A stretch of DNA of 47,941 nucleotides from Acidimicrobiales bacterium (GCA_015478655.1 JADMIJ010000023.1:1-47941); one strand, 5' to 3'. Counted from the first letter of the stretch, positions 26,358 to 35,423 are shown. The notes: generated from the letters alone by a model not told the origin. A program made the numbers and translations.

Positions 26358-27212
26358 GTGAGGCAGCTCGTGCGCAAGCGCGGCCTGCGCAGTTCGGAGG
26401 GGTCGCTGGTGGTCGAGGGGGCCGAGTTGCTCTCCGTCGCCATGGATGCGGGCGCACCCATCGAGGCGGCCTACGTCGCCCCCGGTGGGCGATCCAACCC
26501 GGCGGTGGCCGGCGTGGTCGACCGGGCCTTTGCCGCCGGGGTTCGAGTCTTCGATCTGGCTCCGGGGGTCATCGAGAGGATCGCCGACACGGTCACACCC
26601 CAGCCCCTGGTGGCCGTGGTGGGATTCGTGCCGGCGGGGCTCGAGAGCACCAGGGACGCCGCCATGGTCGTCGTCCTCGTCGATGTGCGTGATCCGGGAA
26701 ATGCCGGCACCATGATCCGCACGGCCGACGCCGCCGGGGTCGACGCGGTGATCTGTTGTGACGGGACGGTGGACCCCACCAATCCGAAGACGGTTCGGGC
26801 CTCGGCGGGATCGCTCTTCCACCTCCCGGTGGTGGCGGGCGGAGATCCCGGGTCGGTGGTCGGCACCTTGAGGAGTTGGGGGTTCACGACGGTGGGCACG
26901 GCGGTACGCGGCGGAGTGGACTACGCCGCATTCGATTGGCGCCGGCGGGTGGCGCTGGTATTCGGGAACGAGGCCTCCGGACTGGATCCGGTGGCCCTGG
27001 ACAATCTGGACGAGCGCGTCTCCGTCCCCATGGCCGGCGGTGCCGAGTCTCTGAACGTGAGCGTCTCCGCCGCAGTGCTGTGCTTCGAGGCATTGCGGCA
27101 ACGGCGCCCCGGGGCCGGCGGGGCGCGGCGCTCTACCATGCCGGGTATGGAAGCAGCGACCCCGGTCCCGGCGGAGCAGGCGGGCGGCGGGAGCGACGGG
27201 GGGCCACGATGA
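26358..27212 (+). CDS. SpoU/TrmH-family RNA 2'-O-methyltransferase
   Basis: This protein of about 284 residues has the substrate-binding domain start (LVRKRGLRSSEGSLVVEGAELL). The SPOUT knot is seen in VVVLVDVRDPGNAGTMIRTADAAG, LVFGNEASGLD and VSVPMAGGAESLNVSVSAAV. It should 2'-O-methylate rRNA or tRNA. A short Pro/Gly-rich tail ends in an ATGA overlap with pheS. GTG 26358 is used here, yet the preceding in-frame residues (AYTHHRVRRVRQ) look like the family N-terminus. The frame is open to CTG 26313, which overlaps the rplT stop as CTGA. Confidence 0.88.
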   Translation: MRQLVRKRGLRSSEGSLVVEGAELLSVAMDAGAPIEAAYVAPGGRSNPAVAGVVDRAFAAGVRVFDLAPGVIERIADTVTPQPLVAVVGFVPAGLESTRDAAMVVVLVDVRDPGNAGTMIRTADAAGVDAVICCDGTVDPTNPKTVRASAGSLFHLPVVAGGDPGSVVGTLRSWGFTTVGTAVRGGVDYAAFDWRRRVALVFGNEASGLDPVALDNLDERVSVPMAGGAESLNVSVSAAVLCFEALRQRRPGAGGARRSTMPGMEAATPVPAEQAGGGSDGGPR

Positions 27213-28303
27213 CCGCACCATCGGACACCGAGGCACCGGACAACGATCCCGTGGATACCGATTCACTGCTCAGTACGGCCCAGGCGGCGATCGCCGGGGC
27301 GAGATCCATCGAGGAGATCCGACAGGTGGCGGCGTCAGTGTCCGGCAAGAGGTCGCCGCTGGCCGAGGCGTCCCGCAGGCTTGGCGCCCTCGAGCCCGCG
27401 GCTCGCAAAGCGCTCGGACAGCAGATCCACCAGGCCCGGACGGCCATCGACGGCCTGCTGGAGCAGAGGCGCAACGATCTCGAGCGCGAAGAACGGTCAC
27501 GCCAGATGGCCGAGGCCCGGATGGACCTCACCGAGTTCATTCCTGGCTCGATCCCGGCCCCTGCGGCCCGCGGCCACCTCCATCTGGTGTCCCAGACGCG
27601 GGACTCGCTCGAAGATGTGTTCGTGGGTATGGGATTCGAGGCGGCGGAGGGTCCCGAGATCGAGACGGACTGGTTCAATTTCGGGGCGCTCAACATGCCC
27701 CCCGCCCATCCCGCCCGGTCGATGTTCGACACCTTCTATCTGAACCTGGGGCCGCCGGAGAGCACGGTCCTGCGCACCCACACCTCGCCCGTGCAGATCC
27801 ACCTGATGGAAGAAGCCGTCGCCAGCGGCGGCCTGCCGATCCATGCCGTGATGCCCGGGCGTGCCTATCGGCATGAGACCGAGGACGCCCGGCACCTGGC
27901 GGTGTTCCATCAGATCGAGGGACTGGTGGTCGACAAGGGGATCACCTTCGCCGACCTGGCCGGCACCATCCAGGTGTTCACCACCGCCTATTTCGGCCCT
28001 GACATCCACTCACGCCTGCGCCCCGCATATTTCCCGTTCACGGAGCCGTCAGCGGAGTTCGAGGTGACGTGCACCATCTGCCACGGAGAGGGCTGTCGCA
28101 CGTGCTCCCAGACCGGTTGGATCGAGCTCGGGGGCTGCGGCATGGTGGACCCCGCCGTGTTCGACGCCGTCGGGATCGACGCCGATGAGTGGACCGGCTT
28201 CGCCTTCGGCTTCGGCATCGATCGGTGCGCCCAGATGCGCCACCAGATAGCCGACATGCGTGCTCTGACCGAGAACGACCTCCGCTTCCTCCGGCAATTC
28301 TGA
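27209..28303 (+). CDS. pheS: Phenylalanine-tRNA ligase alpha subunit
   Basis: This 364-residue class II synthetase subunit has an N-terminal coiled coil (about 15-100) for tRNA contact. The catalytic core carries GHLHLVSQTRDSLEDVFVGMGF (motif 1 region), RTHTSPVQIHLM, and GRAYRHETEDARHLAVFHQIEGL (motif 2). Late in the chain are a Cys-rich CTICHGEGCRTCSQTGW and GFAFGFGIDRCAQMRH (motif 3). ATG 27209 gives an ATGA overlap with the methyltransferase gene, and pheT follows after 57 bp. Confidence 0.96.
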   Translation: MTAPSDTEAPDNDPVDTDSLLSTAQAAIAGARSIEEIRQVAASVSGKRSPLAEASRRLGALEPAARKALGQQIHQARTAIDGLLEQRRNDLEREERSRQMAEARMDLTEFIPGSIPAPAARGHLHLVSQTRDSLEDVFVGMGFEAAEGPEIETDWFNFGALNMPPAHPARSMFDTFYLNLGPPESTVLRTHTSPVQIHLMEEAVASGGLPIHAVMPGRAYRHETEDARHLAVFHQIEGLVVDKGITFADLAGTIQVFTTAYFGPDIHSRLRPAYFPFTEPSAEFEVTCTICHGEGCRTCSQTGWIELGGCGMVDPAVFDAVGIDADEWTGFAFGFGIDRCAQMRHQIADMRALTENDLRFLRQF

Positions 28304-28360
28304 TGCGCCGGTCAATTCCGAGGCACGAGCACCCGATGCACGAGTACTGAGAGGACAGCC

Positions 28361-30907
28361 GTGCGCGTACCGCTTTCGTGGCTGCGAGACTTCGCCCCCT
28401 TCGTCGGGAACCCGGCCGACCTGGCCGCTGCTCTTGACGATCTGGGCCTCGTGGTCGAGGAGATCGAGGTGGTCGGGGAGGGCCTCGGCGACGTGGTGGT
28501 GGCACGCGTCGATTCAGTTGCCGCCATCGAGGGTGCCGACCGGATCCGCCTCGTCGTGGTCGACGCCGGATCCGGGCCCGTCGAAGTGGTGTGCGGGGCT
28601 TGGAATTTCGAGGTCGGCGATCTGGTCCCGCTGGCTCCGGTCGGCGCCACGCTGCCCGGAGGGTTCGAGATCGGACGGCGCAAGATGAAGGGCGTGGTCT
28701 CCAACGGGATGCTCTGTTCGGGCCGGGAGCTCAACCTGTCCGCTGACCACGAGGGCATCCTGAGGCTCAACGAGATGGAGAACGTGAGCGCGGGCCAGCC
28801 GCTGACGGAGGCACTGGGGATCGAAGCCGACGTCATCTTCGACATCGCGGTGGAGGCCAACCGGCCCGACGCCTCCAGCATCGCCGGGGTGGCCCGAGAC
28901 CTGGCCGCCCGGCTGGGGCTCCCCTTCGCCATCCCCGACACCTCTGTCCTCCTTGGGGCGGCGGCCCCGGTTGTGCCGCGGATCGGGGCGCCGGTCGGGA
29001 CGCTGGCCTCTGTGCGGGTCGACGATCTCGAGCTGTGCCCTCGCTTCACGGCGACCGTGCTTACCGGAGTGGAGGTGGCCCCCTCACCCGCGTGGCTGTC
29101 GCGGCGGCTCACGCTGGCGGGAATGCGACCCATCAACAACGTGGTCGATGCGTCCAACTACGTCATGCTCGAGCTCGGGCAACCCACGCACCCCTATGAT
29201 CTCGATGGCCTGGGCGGCCACGGCCTGGTGATCCGACGGGCCCGTCCCGGGGAGGCGATCACCACTCTCGATGGGGTGCCGCGGTCGCTGGGCCGCCCCG
29301 GACCGAGCCTGGGGGATACCGGCCAGGACTGCCTCATCTGCGACGCCGAAGGGACGGCGGTGGCGATCGGGGGAGTGATGGGCGGCGCCTCGTCCGAGAT
29401 CGACGACGCCACGTCCCGGGTGCTTCTCGAAGCCGCGTACTTCGTCCCCATGGCCATCGCCAGGACGTCGAAGCGTCTGGGCCTGCGCACTGAGGCCTCG
29501 GCCCGTTTCGAGCGGGGATGTGACCCGGCCGGCATCGACCTCGCCGCTGGGCGGTTCTGTGAATTGCTGGCCCAGAGCGCCGGCGATGCCATGTCGGTGG
29601 CTGCCGGTGTGATCGACGTACAGGGCGACGTCCCGGTCCCGCTGTCGCTCACCGTACGGCCGGCCAAGGTCAACGCCCTGCTCGGTACCGAGTTCACCTC
29701 GAGCCAGATCGCTGAGATGTTGGCCCCGTTGGGCATCAGCGCCGAACCACCGGACGGAGCGGGGGATCTCCCGTTGGTGGTCACCGTGCCCACCTATCGG
29801 CCCGATATCCGTCCCGCCCCGAATGGCGAGGCCGACATCGCCGAGGAGGTGGCTCGAACCTACGGATACGCGAGGCTGGCCAGACGTACGCCGTCGTGGC
29901 CGCAACCCGGTCGGCTGACGATCTATCAGCGAGACCGTCGCCTCCTCAGGGAGGTGCTCTGCGGGCTCGGCGCCAGCGAGGCATGGACGAGCACCTTCGT
30001 CTCGGAGTTCGACCAGGTCCGCGCCGGGTTCGACGCTCCCTACATCGAGGTCACCAATCCTCTCGTCGAGGCGGAGCGCTTCCTGCGCTCATCGATGGCG
30101 CCGGGTCTGCTGCGGGCGGTCATCTACAACACCGACCGGCGGCAGGACGACGTGCGCCTGTTCGAGGTGGGCACGGTCTTCCGACTGCCCCGGACCAGCG
30201 CCGTGGATCCCGACGGAGGGCCATCCGCCGAGGCACCGGAGCGACTGTCCGCCGTCTTCGCCGCCAGGGGTGACGACGCCTGGACCGCCGTTGCCGCCTG
30301 GCGCACCATCGCCGAGGCACTCGGCATCGCCGATTGGGCCATGACCGACTGCCTGCCCTCCTCCCGGGACTCGGCCGTGCTCCACCCCTTCCGGCGGGCC
30401 TCACTGTCGAGCATTGTCACCGGACCGGCGGGCCACAACGGAGGCGCCGGTCAGTCGACCGAGGTCGGTGTGATCGGCGAGCTCGATCCGACCACCGTGG
30501 GCGAATTCGGACTGCTCGAGGCCGACGGGCGTCCTCGACCTGTGGGTTGGCTGGATCTGGACATCGGGACCCTTCTCGATCGCGATCTGGTGCCTCGACG
30601 CCCCGAGGAGGCCCGACCGATCACCAGGTTCCCGTCGTCCGACATCGATCTGGCCTTTGTCGTGGCCGATTCGGTTCCCGCCGGAGGAGTGGAGCGGACG
30701 CTGCGGAGATCTGGGGGCGAGCTGTTGGAGTCCGTCGAGTTGTTCGACGTGTATCGGGGGGCTTCCGTCCCCGAAGGGTCGAGAAGCCTGGCCTTCCGTC
30801 TCCGATTCTGCGCGCTGGACCACACGGTCACCGACCAGGAGGTCGGCGAGCTCCGAACGCAGTGCATCGGAGCTGTGGAACGGGAGCACCAGGCCAGGCT
30901 GCGCTGA
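28361..30907 (+). CDS. pheT: Phenylalanine-tRNA ligase beta subunit
   Basis: This 848-residue subunit partners PheS. In order it shows an N-terminal start VPLSWLRDFAPFVG and the tRNA-binding OB domain (about 40-150, with VVCGAWNFEVGDLVPLAPVG). The B3/B4 editing domain follows (about 205-390, GGVMGGASSEIDDAT and TEASARFERGCDP), then the B5 domain (about 430-500) and the catalytic-like domain. A ferredoxin-fold anticodon-binding domain ends the protein. The GTG start has GAGAGGA upstream. Its length is near 800, typical for actinobacteria. Confidence 0.96.
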   Translation: MRVPLSWLRDFAPFVGNPADLAAALDDLGLVVEEIEVVGEGLGDVVVARVDSVAAIEGADRIRLVVVDAGSGPVEVVCGAWNFEVGDLVPLAPVGATLPGGFEIGRRKMKGVVSNGMLCSGRELNLSADHEGILRLNEMENVSAGQPLTEALGIEADVIFDIAVEANRPDASSIAGVARDLAARLGLPFAIPDTSVLLGAAAPVVPRIGAPVGTLASVRVDDLELCPRFTATVLTGVEVAPSPAWLSRRLTLAGMRPINNVVDASNYVMLELGQPTHPYDLDGLGGHGLVIRRARPGEAITTLDGVPRSLGRPGPSLGDTGQDCLICDAEGTAVAIGGVMGGASSEIDDATSRVLLEAAYFVPMAIARTSKRLGLRTEASARFERGCDPAGIDLAAGRFCELLAQSAGDAMSVAAGVIDVQGDVPVPLSLTVRPAKVNALLGTEFTSSQIAEMLAPLGISAEPPDGAGDLPLVVTVPTYRPDIRPAPNGEADIAEEVARTYGYARLARRTPSWPQPGRLTIYQRDRRLLREVLCGLGASEAWTSTFVSEFDQVRAGFDAPYIEVTNPLVEAERFLRSSMAPGLLRAVIYNTDRRQDDVRLFEVGTVFRLPRTSAVDPDGGPSAEAPERLSAVFAARGDDAWTAVAAWRTIAEALGIADWAMTDCLPSSRDSAVLHPFRRASLSSIVTGPAGHNGGAGQSTEVGVIGELDPTTVGEFGLLEADGRPRPVGWLDLDIGTLLDRDLVPRRPEEARPITRFPSSDIDLAFVVADSVPAGGVERTLRRSGGELLESVELFDVYRGASVPEGSRSLAFRLRFCALDHTVTDQEVGELRTQCIGAVEREHQARLR

Positions 30908-30995
30908 CCGGGGGCACCCGATTTCGGATGGCCGGAATCAGTGGATGTCCGAAACGTTCAAGCTCGGCCAAGGTCGAATGGTTACCGTTACCACC

Positions 30996-31399
30996 ATGAA
31001 ACTGCGTCCTGCCTTGATCGAGCTGGTCGTCTCCGACATGGCGGCCACCCTCGCCTTCTACCGCCGGTTGGGACTTGACATCCCGAAGACAGCCGATGCT
31101 GAGCCGCACGTGGACGTCGAGCTCGCCGGCGGGATGCGCCTGGCCTGGGATACCGAGGACACCATTCGGTCCTTCGATCCCGGGTGGTCGCCTCCCAGGG
31201 GAGGAGGGCACCGGCCAATCTCGCCTTCGCCTGTGAGAGTCCGGCTGAGGTCGACGCCGCCTGGGGCGATCTCACTGAGGCCGGCTACCACGGCCACCTC
31301 GAGCCGTGGGACGCCTTCTGGGGCATGCGCTATGCCGTTGTCCACGATCCCGACGGCCGGCCGGTCGATCTGTTCGCCCTATTGCCGTCCGCGTCGTGA
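30996..31399 (+). pseudogene. VOC/glyoxalase family gene with a frameshift
   Basis: The first frame encodes LRPALIELVVSDMAATLAFY and DVELAGGMRLAWDTEDTIRSF, a clear vicinal-oxygen-chelate start. At about 31211-31217 the homology jumps to another frame: ANLAFACESPAEVDAAWGDL, AGYHGHLEPWDAFWGMRYA and VHDPDGRPVDLFALLP. A single missing base near CACCGGCC explains it; restored, the protein would be about 134 residues, normal for the family. ATG 30996 lies 7 nt after TACCGT, while ATG 30978 has AAGG upstream. It could be a real loss of function or a sequencing error; the neighbouring AraC-type gene is also broken. Confidence 0.75.
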
Positions 31400-32077
31400 G
31401 CATCGAGCAATCCTCGGGGCGTCGTGCCGGCCAAGGCACGCACCTCCCGGGAGAGGTGGGCCTGGTCGGCATACCCGACTGCGGCTGCCACTTGGGCTCT
31501 AGGGGCACACCGCAGCGGACTTCTTCGAGCGCCCGTTGGAACCGCATGACCCGAGACAAGTGCCTCGGACCATAACCGAACGCCGGGAGGCATCGACGGT
31601 GCAGTTGGCGGGGGCTGATGCACAGCCGATCCGCCATCGCCGCGATTGGCATCCCCGCCATCGCCATGGCCAGGACTCGAGGTCCGAGCGGATCCTGATC
31701 GCAGCAGGCAGCGCTCTCTACCACCCACGCTTCCAAGCCCGCCGCGGGGTGCACCTCGACTCGCTCGGTCAGCGCCCGGACCTCCCGGGCCAAAGGTCTT
31801 CGAGGTCCGCGGTCCGATCCCACAGCTCGTTGGCAGGAACACCCAGCAGCGTCGGGCCGAGCCCGCCCGAGAAGCGCAGTGCGACATAGGTGGTGCCGGC
31901 CGGGCTTTGGCGCCAGCGGGCGGCCGTGTCCGGTCCCGCGACGAACAGGCGGTTGCCGTCCCACAGCAAGTCCAAGCAACCGTCGGGCATGATGGGTGTG
32001 CGCCTCGGTGCGCTGTCGACCTCGCGCCGCCAAAGCACGGCACCAACCACAGGAGTGGCACGCTCCTGATACTCCAC
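31330..32077 (-). pseudogene. AraC-type regulator gene broken by two frameshifts
   Basis: Three frames in succession give one AraC-like protein. From GTG 32077 the N-terminal ligand domain reads MPDGCLDLLWDGNRLFVAGPDTAA and LGVPANELWDRT. After about 31785 homology continues in a second frame (EVRALTERVEVHPAAGLEAW, MADRLCISPRQLHRR, FGYGPRHLSRVMRFQRALEE). Past about 31500 a third frame holds QVAAAVGYADQAHLSREVRALAG, the second helix-turn-helix. Each junction is repaired by one added base; the first looks like a shortened G-run. It ends antisense over the last 70 bp of the VOC gene. It is either decayed or locally mis-sequenced. Confidence 0.75.
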
Positions 32078-32262
32078 CAGACGATGGTATCGCCAGACGG
32101 CCGTATTCCTGCATTGCGCGCAGCACGACCGATGGATAGGAGTTGGTCATCCTCATGGCTCGGACGGCGGACTGACCATTCCAGTGACTGTCCTTGGGCA
32201 CGTTGGACAGAGCGAGTCTACGCTGGACATAGCTTGACTGTGTGAAGGTACGGGGTGACAAC

Positions 32263-33393
32263 GTGACCACAGCGATCTTCGACGCCGACAGCCACTTGAT
32301 GGAGACTGCGGACTGGCTGGGCTCCTTCGCTGATCCCCGGGTCCGAGACCAACTCTTGCCACTTGTTCTTGACGGAGCAGGAGCCAAGGCGACTGAGGTG
32401 ATGTCAACGCTTCCGGACCTGTGGGACGAGCACCGTCACCAAAGGATCGGCCCCGAGGTGCTCTCGGGGCCGAAGGGCTGGATGGCCCCGGGTGCTCTTG
32501 ACACCCAAGTCCGCTCCCGGGTGCTCGATGCCCTCGGCATCACCGCCCAGATGGTCTTTCCGACCTTCGCCCTGGTCCAGTTTGCGCGGAGTGAGAATCT
32601 CGACGTCCTCTACGGGGGCACCCAAGCACTCAACCGAGCCATGACTGCATTTTGTGCCCCGGACCCGCGCCTCAAGGCCGTGGGATTTGTGCCCCTCAAG
32701 GATCCTGAGCGAGCCGTCGTGGCACTTGAAGAGGCGCTGGACGAAGGGGTGGCGGCCGTGTGGCTACCGTCCGAGGCGCCCGGTGACTTCTCTCCTGCGC
32801 ACACTGATCTCGACCCGGTGTGGGCCCGGCTCGCAGAGGCGGGAGTGCCGTTCGTTCTGCATGTCGGGGGCGGGAAACTGCTGCCGAAAGCGTTTCACAA
32901 CAACGGCCTTCCCCGTCCCCGTGACTGGTTGGGCGGGGGTGAGAATCTCCGAGCCAAGGATTTCCCAGTAGTACACCACTCGCCCGAGCGTTTCCTCGCC
33001 TGCCTCGCACTCGATGGCGTGTTTGAACGCCATCCGACACTGCGGGGAGCGGCTATTGAGCTGGGCGCGACGTGGGTGCCAGGACTGCTGCGAAACCTCG
33101 ACTATGCCCACAGATCGTTCTCGAAGTTTGAGCCGACCCTGAAAGCTCTCCCGCTACTGCCGTCGGAGTACCTGCGCCGGCAGGCGCGGTTCACACCCTA
33201 CCCATTCGAGGACACTCCCTGGCTGCTCGAGCAATGCGGGTCTGAGCTGTTCATGTTCTCAACCGACTATCCCCATCCCGAAGGCGGTCGGCGACCGTTT
33301 GAAGTATTTCGTGACGCCGTATCGACGTTCGATGAATCAACTCATGACCGATTCTTCTGGCGGAATGGCGCCGAGCTGCTCGGGTTGGTCTGA
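32263..33393 (+). CDS. Amidohydrolase-family (Amidohydro_2) metal-dependent hydrolase
   Basis: This protein of about 376 residues has the N-terminal metal motif FDADSHLME. The barrel continues with GVAAVWLPSEAPGDFSPAH, PFVLHVGGG, and a late metal-ligand motif FSTDYPHPEGG, typical of ACMSD-like decarboxylases and hydrolases. Substrate prediction is not possible. The frame opens at GTG 32242; GTG 32263 is preferred because GGGG lies 7 nt upstream and it begins where homologues do. It is divergent from the broken AraC-type gene across about 165-185 bp. Base composition is slightly lower in GC than its neighbours, which suggests a different history. Confidence 0.82.
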   Translation: MTTAIFDADSHLMETADWLGSFADPRVRDQLLPLVLDGAGAKATEVMSTLPDLWDEHRHQRIGPEVLSGPKGWMAPGALDTQVRSRVLDALGITAQMVFPTFALVQFARSENLDVLYGGTQALNRAMTAFCAPDPRLKAVGFVPLKDPERAVVALEEALDEGVAAVWLPSEAPGDFSPAHTDLDPVWARLAEAGVPFVLHVGGGKLLPKAFHNNGLPRPRDWLGGGENLRAKDFPVVHHSPERFLACLALDGVFERHPTLRGAAIELGATWVPGLLRNLDYAHRSFSKFEPTLKALPLLPSEYLRRQARFTPYPFEDTPWLLEQCGSELFMFSTDYPHPEGGRRPFEVFRDAVSTFDESTHDRFFWRNGAELLGLV

Positions 33394-33596
33394 TTCCTGG
33401 ATCCGTCATGAGCAGGGCGTCCGAGATGGCCGGGAGCGTGGCCGCCATCGACCGTCAATGACCGGCTTCTTTCGGGCATCTGGACAATCGGCAGTTCTGT
33501 GCCCCTCGCTGCGGCGCAACCGGAGCTTCCGATCAGTAGAGACGGCGCATGGTGAAACCAATCATCGGTGCATCTGACGCCGGCACCACTGCTGAA

Positions 33597-34040
33597 CTAC
33601 TCGAAGCCTGGGTTCGACACCTCGAGGGCTTCGAGGACGAGGAGGGATCGCGGTCCCAGCCACGGAGCCAGCATCGGACGGCTCTCGGGCGAGAAGCTGT
33701 CGAAGAACGCCATGCCCACGAGCTCGCACCCGATCTCATCGTCGGCCAGCGAATCGATGAGCGATTCGATCACGCCGAACGTGCGCTCCAGGATCGAGCG
33801 GCCTGTCGCCAGGACCGCCAGCCGGGCCTCGACGAAATCGGCCAGTTCGATCAGGACGATCGGATCGCCCGGGTCGTCGTCACAGGCCTCGACGAGTTCC
33901 TGATAGGTCGGCCCGAACTCGGGGAGGTCTCGCAAGAGGGCGTCGAGCAGAGGGCCCAACACGACCATCTGGGGATTCTCGGTCTGAGGTCGGGACGAGG
34001 GGTCCGGGTCCAGTTCGGACTGTTGGTTCGGGAAGGGCAC
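33597..34040 (-). CDS. Hypothetical acidic helical protein
   Basis: This 147-residue protein is not recognised with confidence. It is acidic and helical, with LGPLLDALLRDLPEFGPTYQE, then IVLIELADFVEARLA and ERTFGVIESLIDSL. The pattern recalls small proteins of immunity or unknown families that recognise a partner, but no motif decides it. The GTG start has GGGAG about 7 nt upstream. It is divergent from the arginine operon. The 203 bp between its end and the amidohydrolase gene hold no gene I can support. Confidence 0.6.
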   Translation of the reverse strand: MPFPNQQSELDPDPSSRPQTENPQMVVLGPLLDALLRDLPEFGPTYQELVEACDDDPGDPIVLIELADFVEARLAVLATGRSILERTFGVIESLIDSLADDEIGCELVGMAFFDSFSPESRPMLAPWLGPRSLLVLEALEVSNPGFE

Positions 34041-34188
34041 GGGTAGCTCCCACGAGTTGGTGCTGGTGGAGGCCGCTCACGTTGCCATCTCCCTTGCGAT
34101 CGGCGAACCGGGGTGAATCCGATGGCGTGGCTGTGACGGTACCGAGCAGCCCGACGCCGGTCAAGGTTTGTCCCGACGGTGGGTGGTT

Positions 34189-34222
34189 TGCATAAGAATG
34201 CAGAAGTATGAATATACTTGCA
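34189..34222 (+). promoter_or_regulatory. Arginine operon promoter overlapped by two ArgR-box-like palindromes
   Basis: TGCAT-AAGA-ATGCA (34189-34202) is a perfect inverted repeat, and AAGTAT-GAAT-ATACTT (34204-34219) is another. Read as ArgR boxes (TGAAT-4-nt-TTGCA at 34209-34222), the two centres are about 20 bp apart, as in classical double ARG boxes. TATACT at 34213-34218 is a strong -10, and TTGCAT at 34188-34193 may be the -35. ArgR bound here would block the promoter about 60 bp before argC; argR is itself in the operon. Confidence 0.7.
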
Positions 34223-34280
34223 AGTGTCGGCAGCACGAGGCGGCATATGAGTCCGGCAACCCCGGGAGGAGTGAGAACCC

Positions 34281-35423
34281 ATGAATGTCGGAATCGTCGG
34301 CGCCTCTGGCTACGCGGGCGTCGAGCTCCTCCGCCTCTGTGCCTGTCATCCGGACCTAGATGTGATGGTCGCCACGGCAGGTGGCCATACCGGTGAAGCC
34401 GTGGCGCGACACACCCCGTCATTGGCGGCCGCCTATCCCAGCCTCTCCTATGCCCCAACTGACGCTGGCGCCCTGGACGGATTGGATCTCGTCTTTCTGG
34501 CCCTGCCCCACGGTCAATCCCAACACCTGGTCCCGCAGCTGACCTCCCGTGTGGGAGTCGTCGTCGACCTCGCCGCCGATTTTCGTCTGCACGACCCGGC
34601 CCTGTATCCGACCTGGTACGGAGCACCGCACACGGCGCCCGAGCTCTTGGGCCAATTCGTCTACGGGCTCCCGGAGCTGCACCGCGAGGAGCTTCGCGGC
34701 GCACGACTGATCGCTGCCCCCGGGTGCTATCCGACGGCTGCGATCCTTGCCCTGGCCCCCTTGCTGCGAGCCGGGGTCATCGCCACCCACCCTGCAGCCG
34801 GTCCCACCAGCAGCTCCACAACCGGACCCACCAGCAGCTCCACCACCGGATTCGACCTCATGACAGGCTCCGAACCCGGGGCTTCTGGCTTCCCCGAGCC
34901 CGCCCTCATCGTCGACGCCGCCAGCGGGGTGTCGGGAGCCGGGCGATCACCCAAGGACGAACTCCACTTCAGCGCGGTGGATGAGGACTTCGTGGCCTAC
35001 GGGCTGCTCGACCACCGACACACCGCCGAGATGGAGCAGAGCCTCGGGACCCGGGTGCTGTTCACGCCCCATCTGGCGCCGATGGTCCGGGGAATCCTGG
35101 CCACCTGCTATGGGCGTCCGAACGCCTCAGACGGCGCATACGGCGGGGTGACCACCGAGAGCGCCATGGAGATCCTCCATCACCAGTACGACGACGAACC
35201 GTTCGTGATCGTCACCGACGCCCCGCCGTCGACCAAGGCCACCAGTGGGTCCAACTGCGCCTACGTCACGGCCAGGGTCGACCGACGGACCGGCTGGGTG
35301 CTTGCTTTCGCCGCCATCGACAACCTGATCAAGGGGGCTTCCGGCCAGGCCGTCCAGTGTGCCAACCTTGCGCTGGGCCTTCCGGAAGGGACCGGTCTAC
35401 CGATGGCAGGGGTGTACCCGTGA
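34281..35423 (+). CDS. argC: N-acetyl-gamma-glutamyl-phosphate reductase
   Basis: This 380-residue enzyme performs the third step of arginine synthesis. The NADP-binding start is NVGIVGASGYAGVELLRL. Catalytic Cys149 lies in LIAAPGCYPTAA, and SGVSGAGRSPKDELHF is the usual loop. About 35 residues, including two copies of GPTSSSTT (residues 174-189), sit between the AGVI strand and the LIVDAASGVSG strand. Homologues lack this stretch and are about 340-350 residues long. ATG 34281 follows GGGAGGAG. The stop overlaps argJ as GTGA. Confidence 0.95.
   Translation: MNVGIVGASGYAGVELLRLCACHPDLDVMVATAGGHTGEAVARHTPSLAAAYPSLSYAPTDAGALDGLDLVFLALPHGQSQHLVPQLTSRVGVVVDLAADFRLHDPALYPTWYGAPHTAPELLGQFVYGLPELHREELRGARLIAAPGCYPTAAILALAPLLRAGVIATHPAAGPTSSSTTGPTSSSTTGFDLMTGSEPGASGFPEPALIVDAASGVSGAGRSPKDELHFSAVDEDFVAYGLLDHRHTAEMEQSLGTRVLFTPHLAPMVRGILATCYGRPNASDGAYGGVTTESAMEILHHQYDDEPFVIVTDAPPSTKATSGSNCAYVTARVDRRTGWVLAFAAIDNLIKGASGQAVQCANLALGLPEGTGLPMAGVYP
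34800..34847 (+). repeat. 24-bp tandem duplication inside argC
   Basis: Two in-frame 24-bp units (34800-34823 and 34824-34847) differ at only two positions (T/A in the ACC/CCC context and A/C near the end). Each encodes GPTSSSTT. It looks like recent slippage or duplication within an inserted linker of argC. Confidence 0.85.

Noticed and set aside
33601..33650. T-loop-like GGTTCGAC sequence suggesting a tRNA
   Set aside because: It lies within a coding frame, and no acceptor, D or anticodon stems could be fitted.
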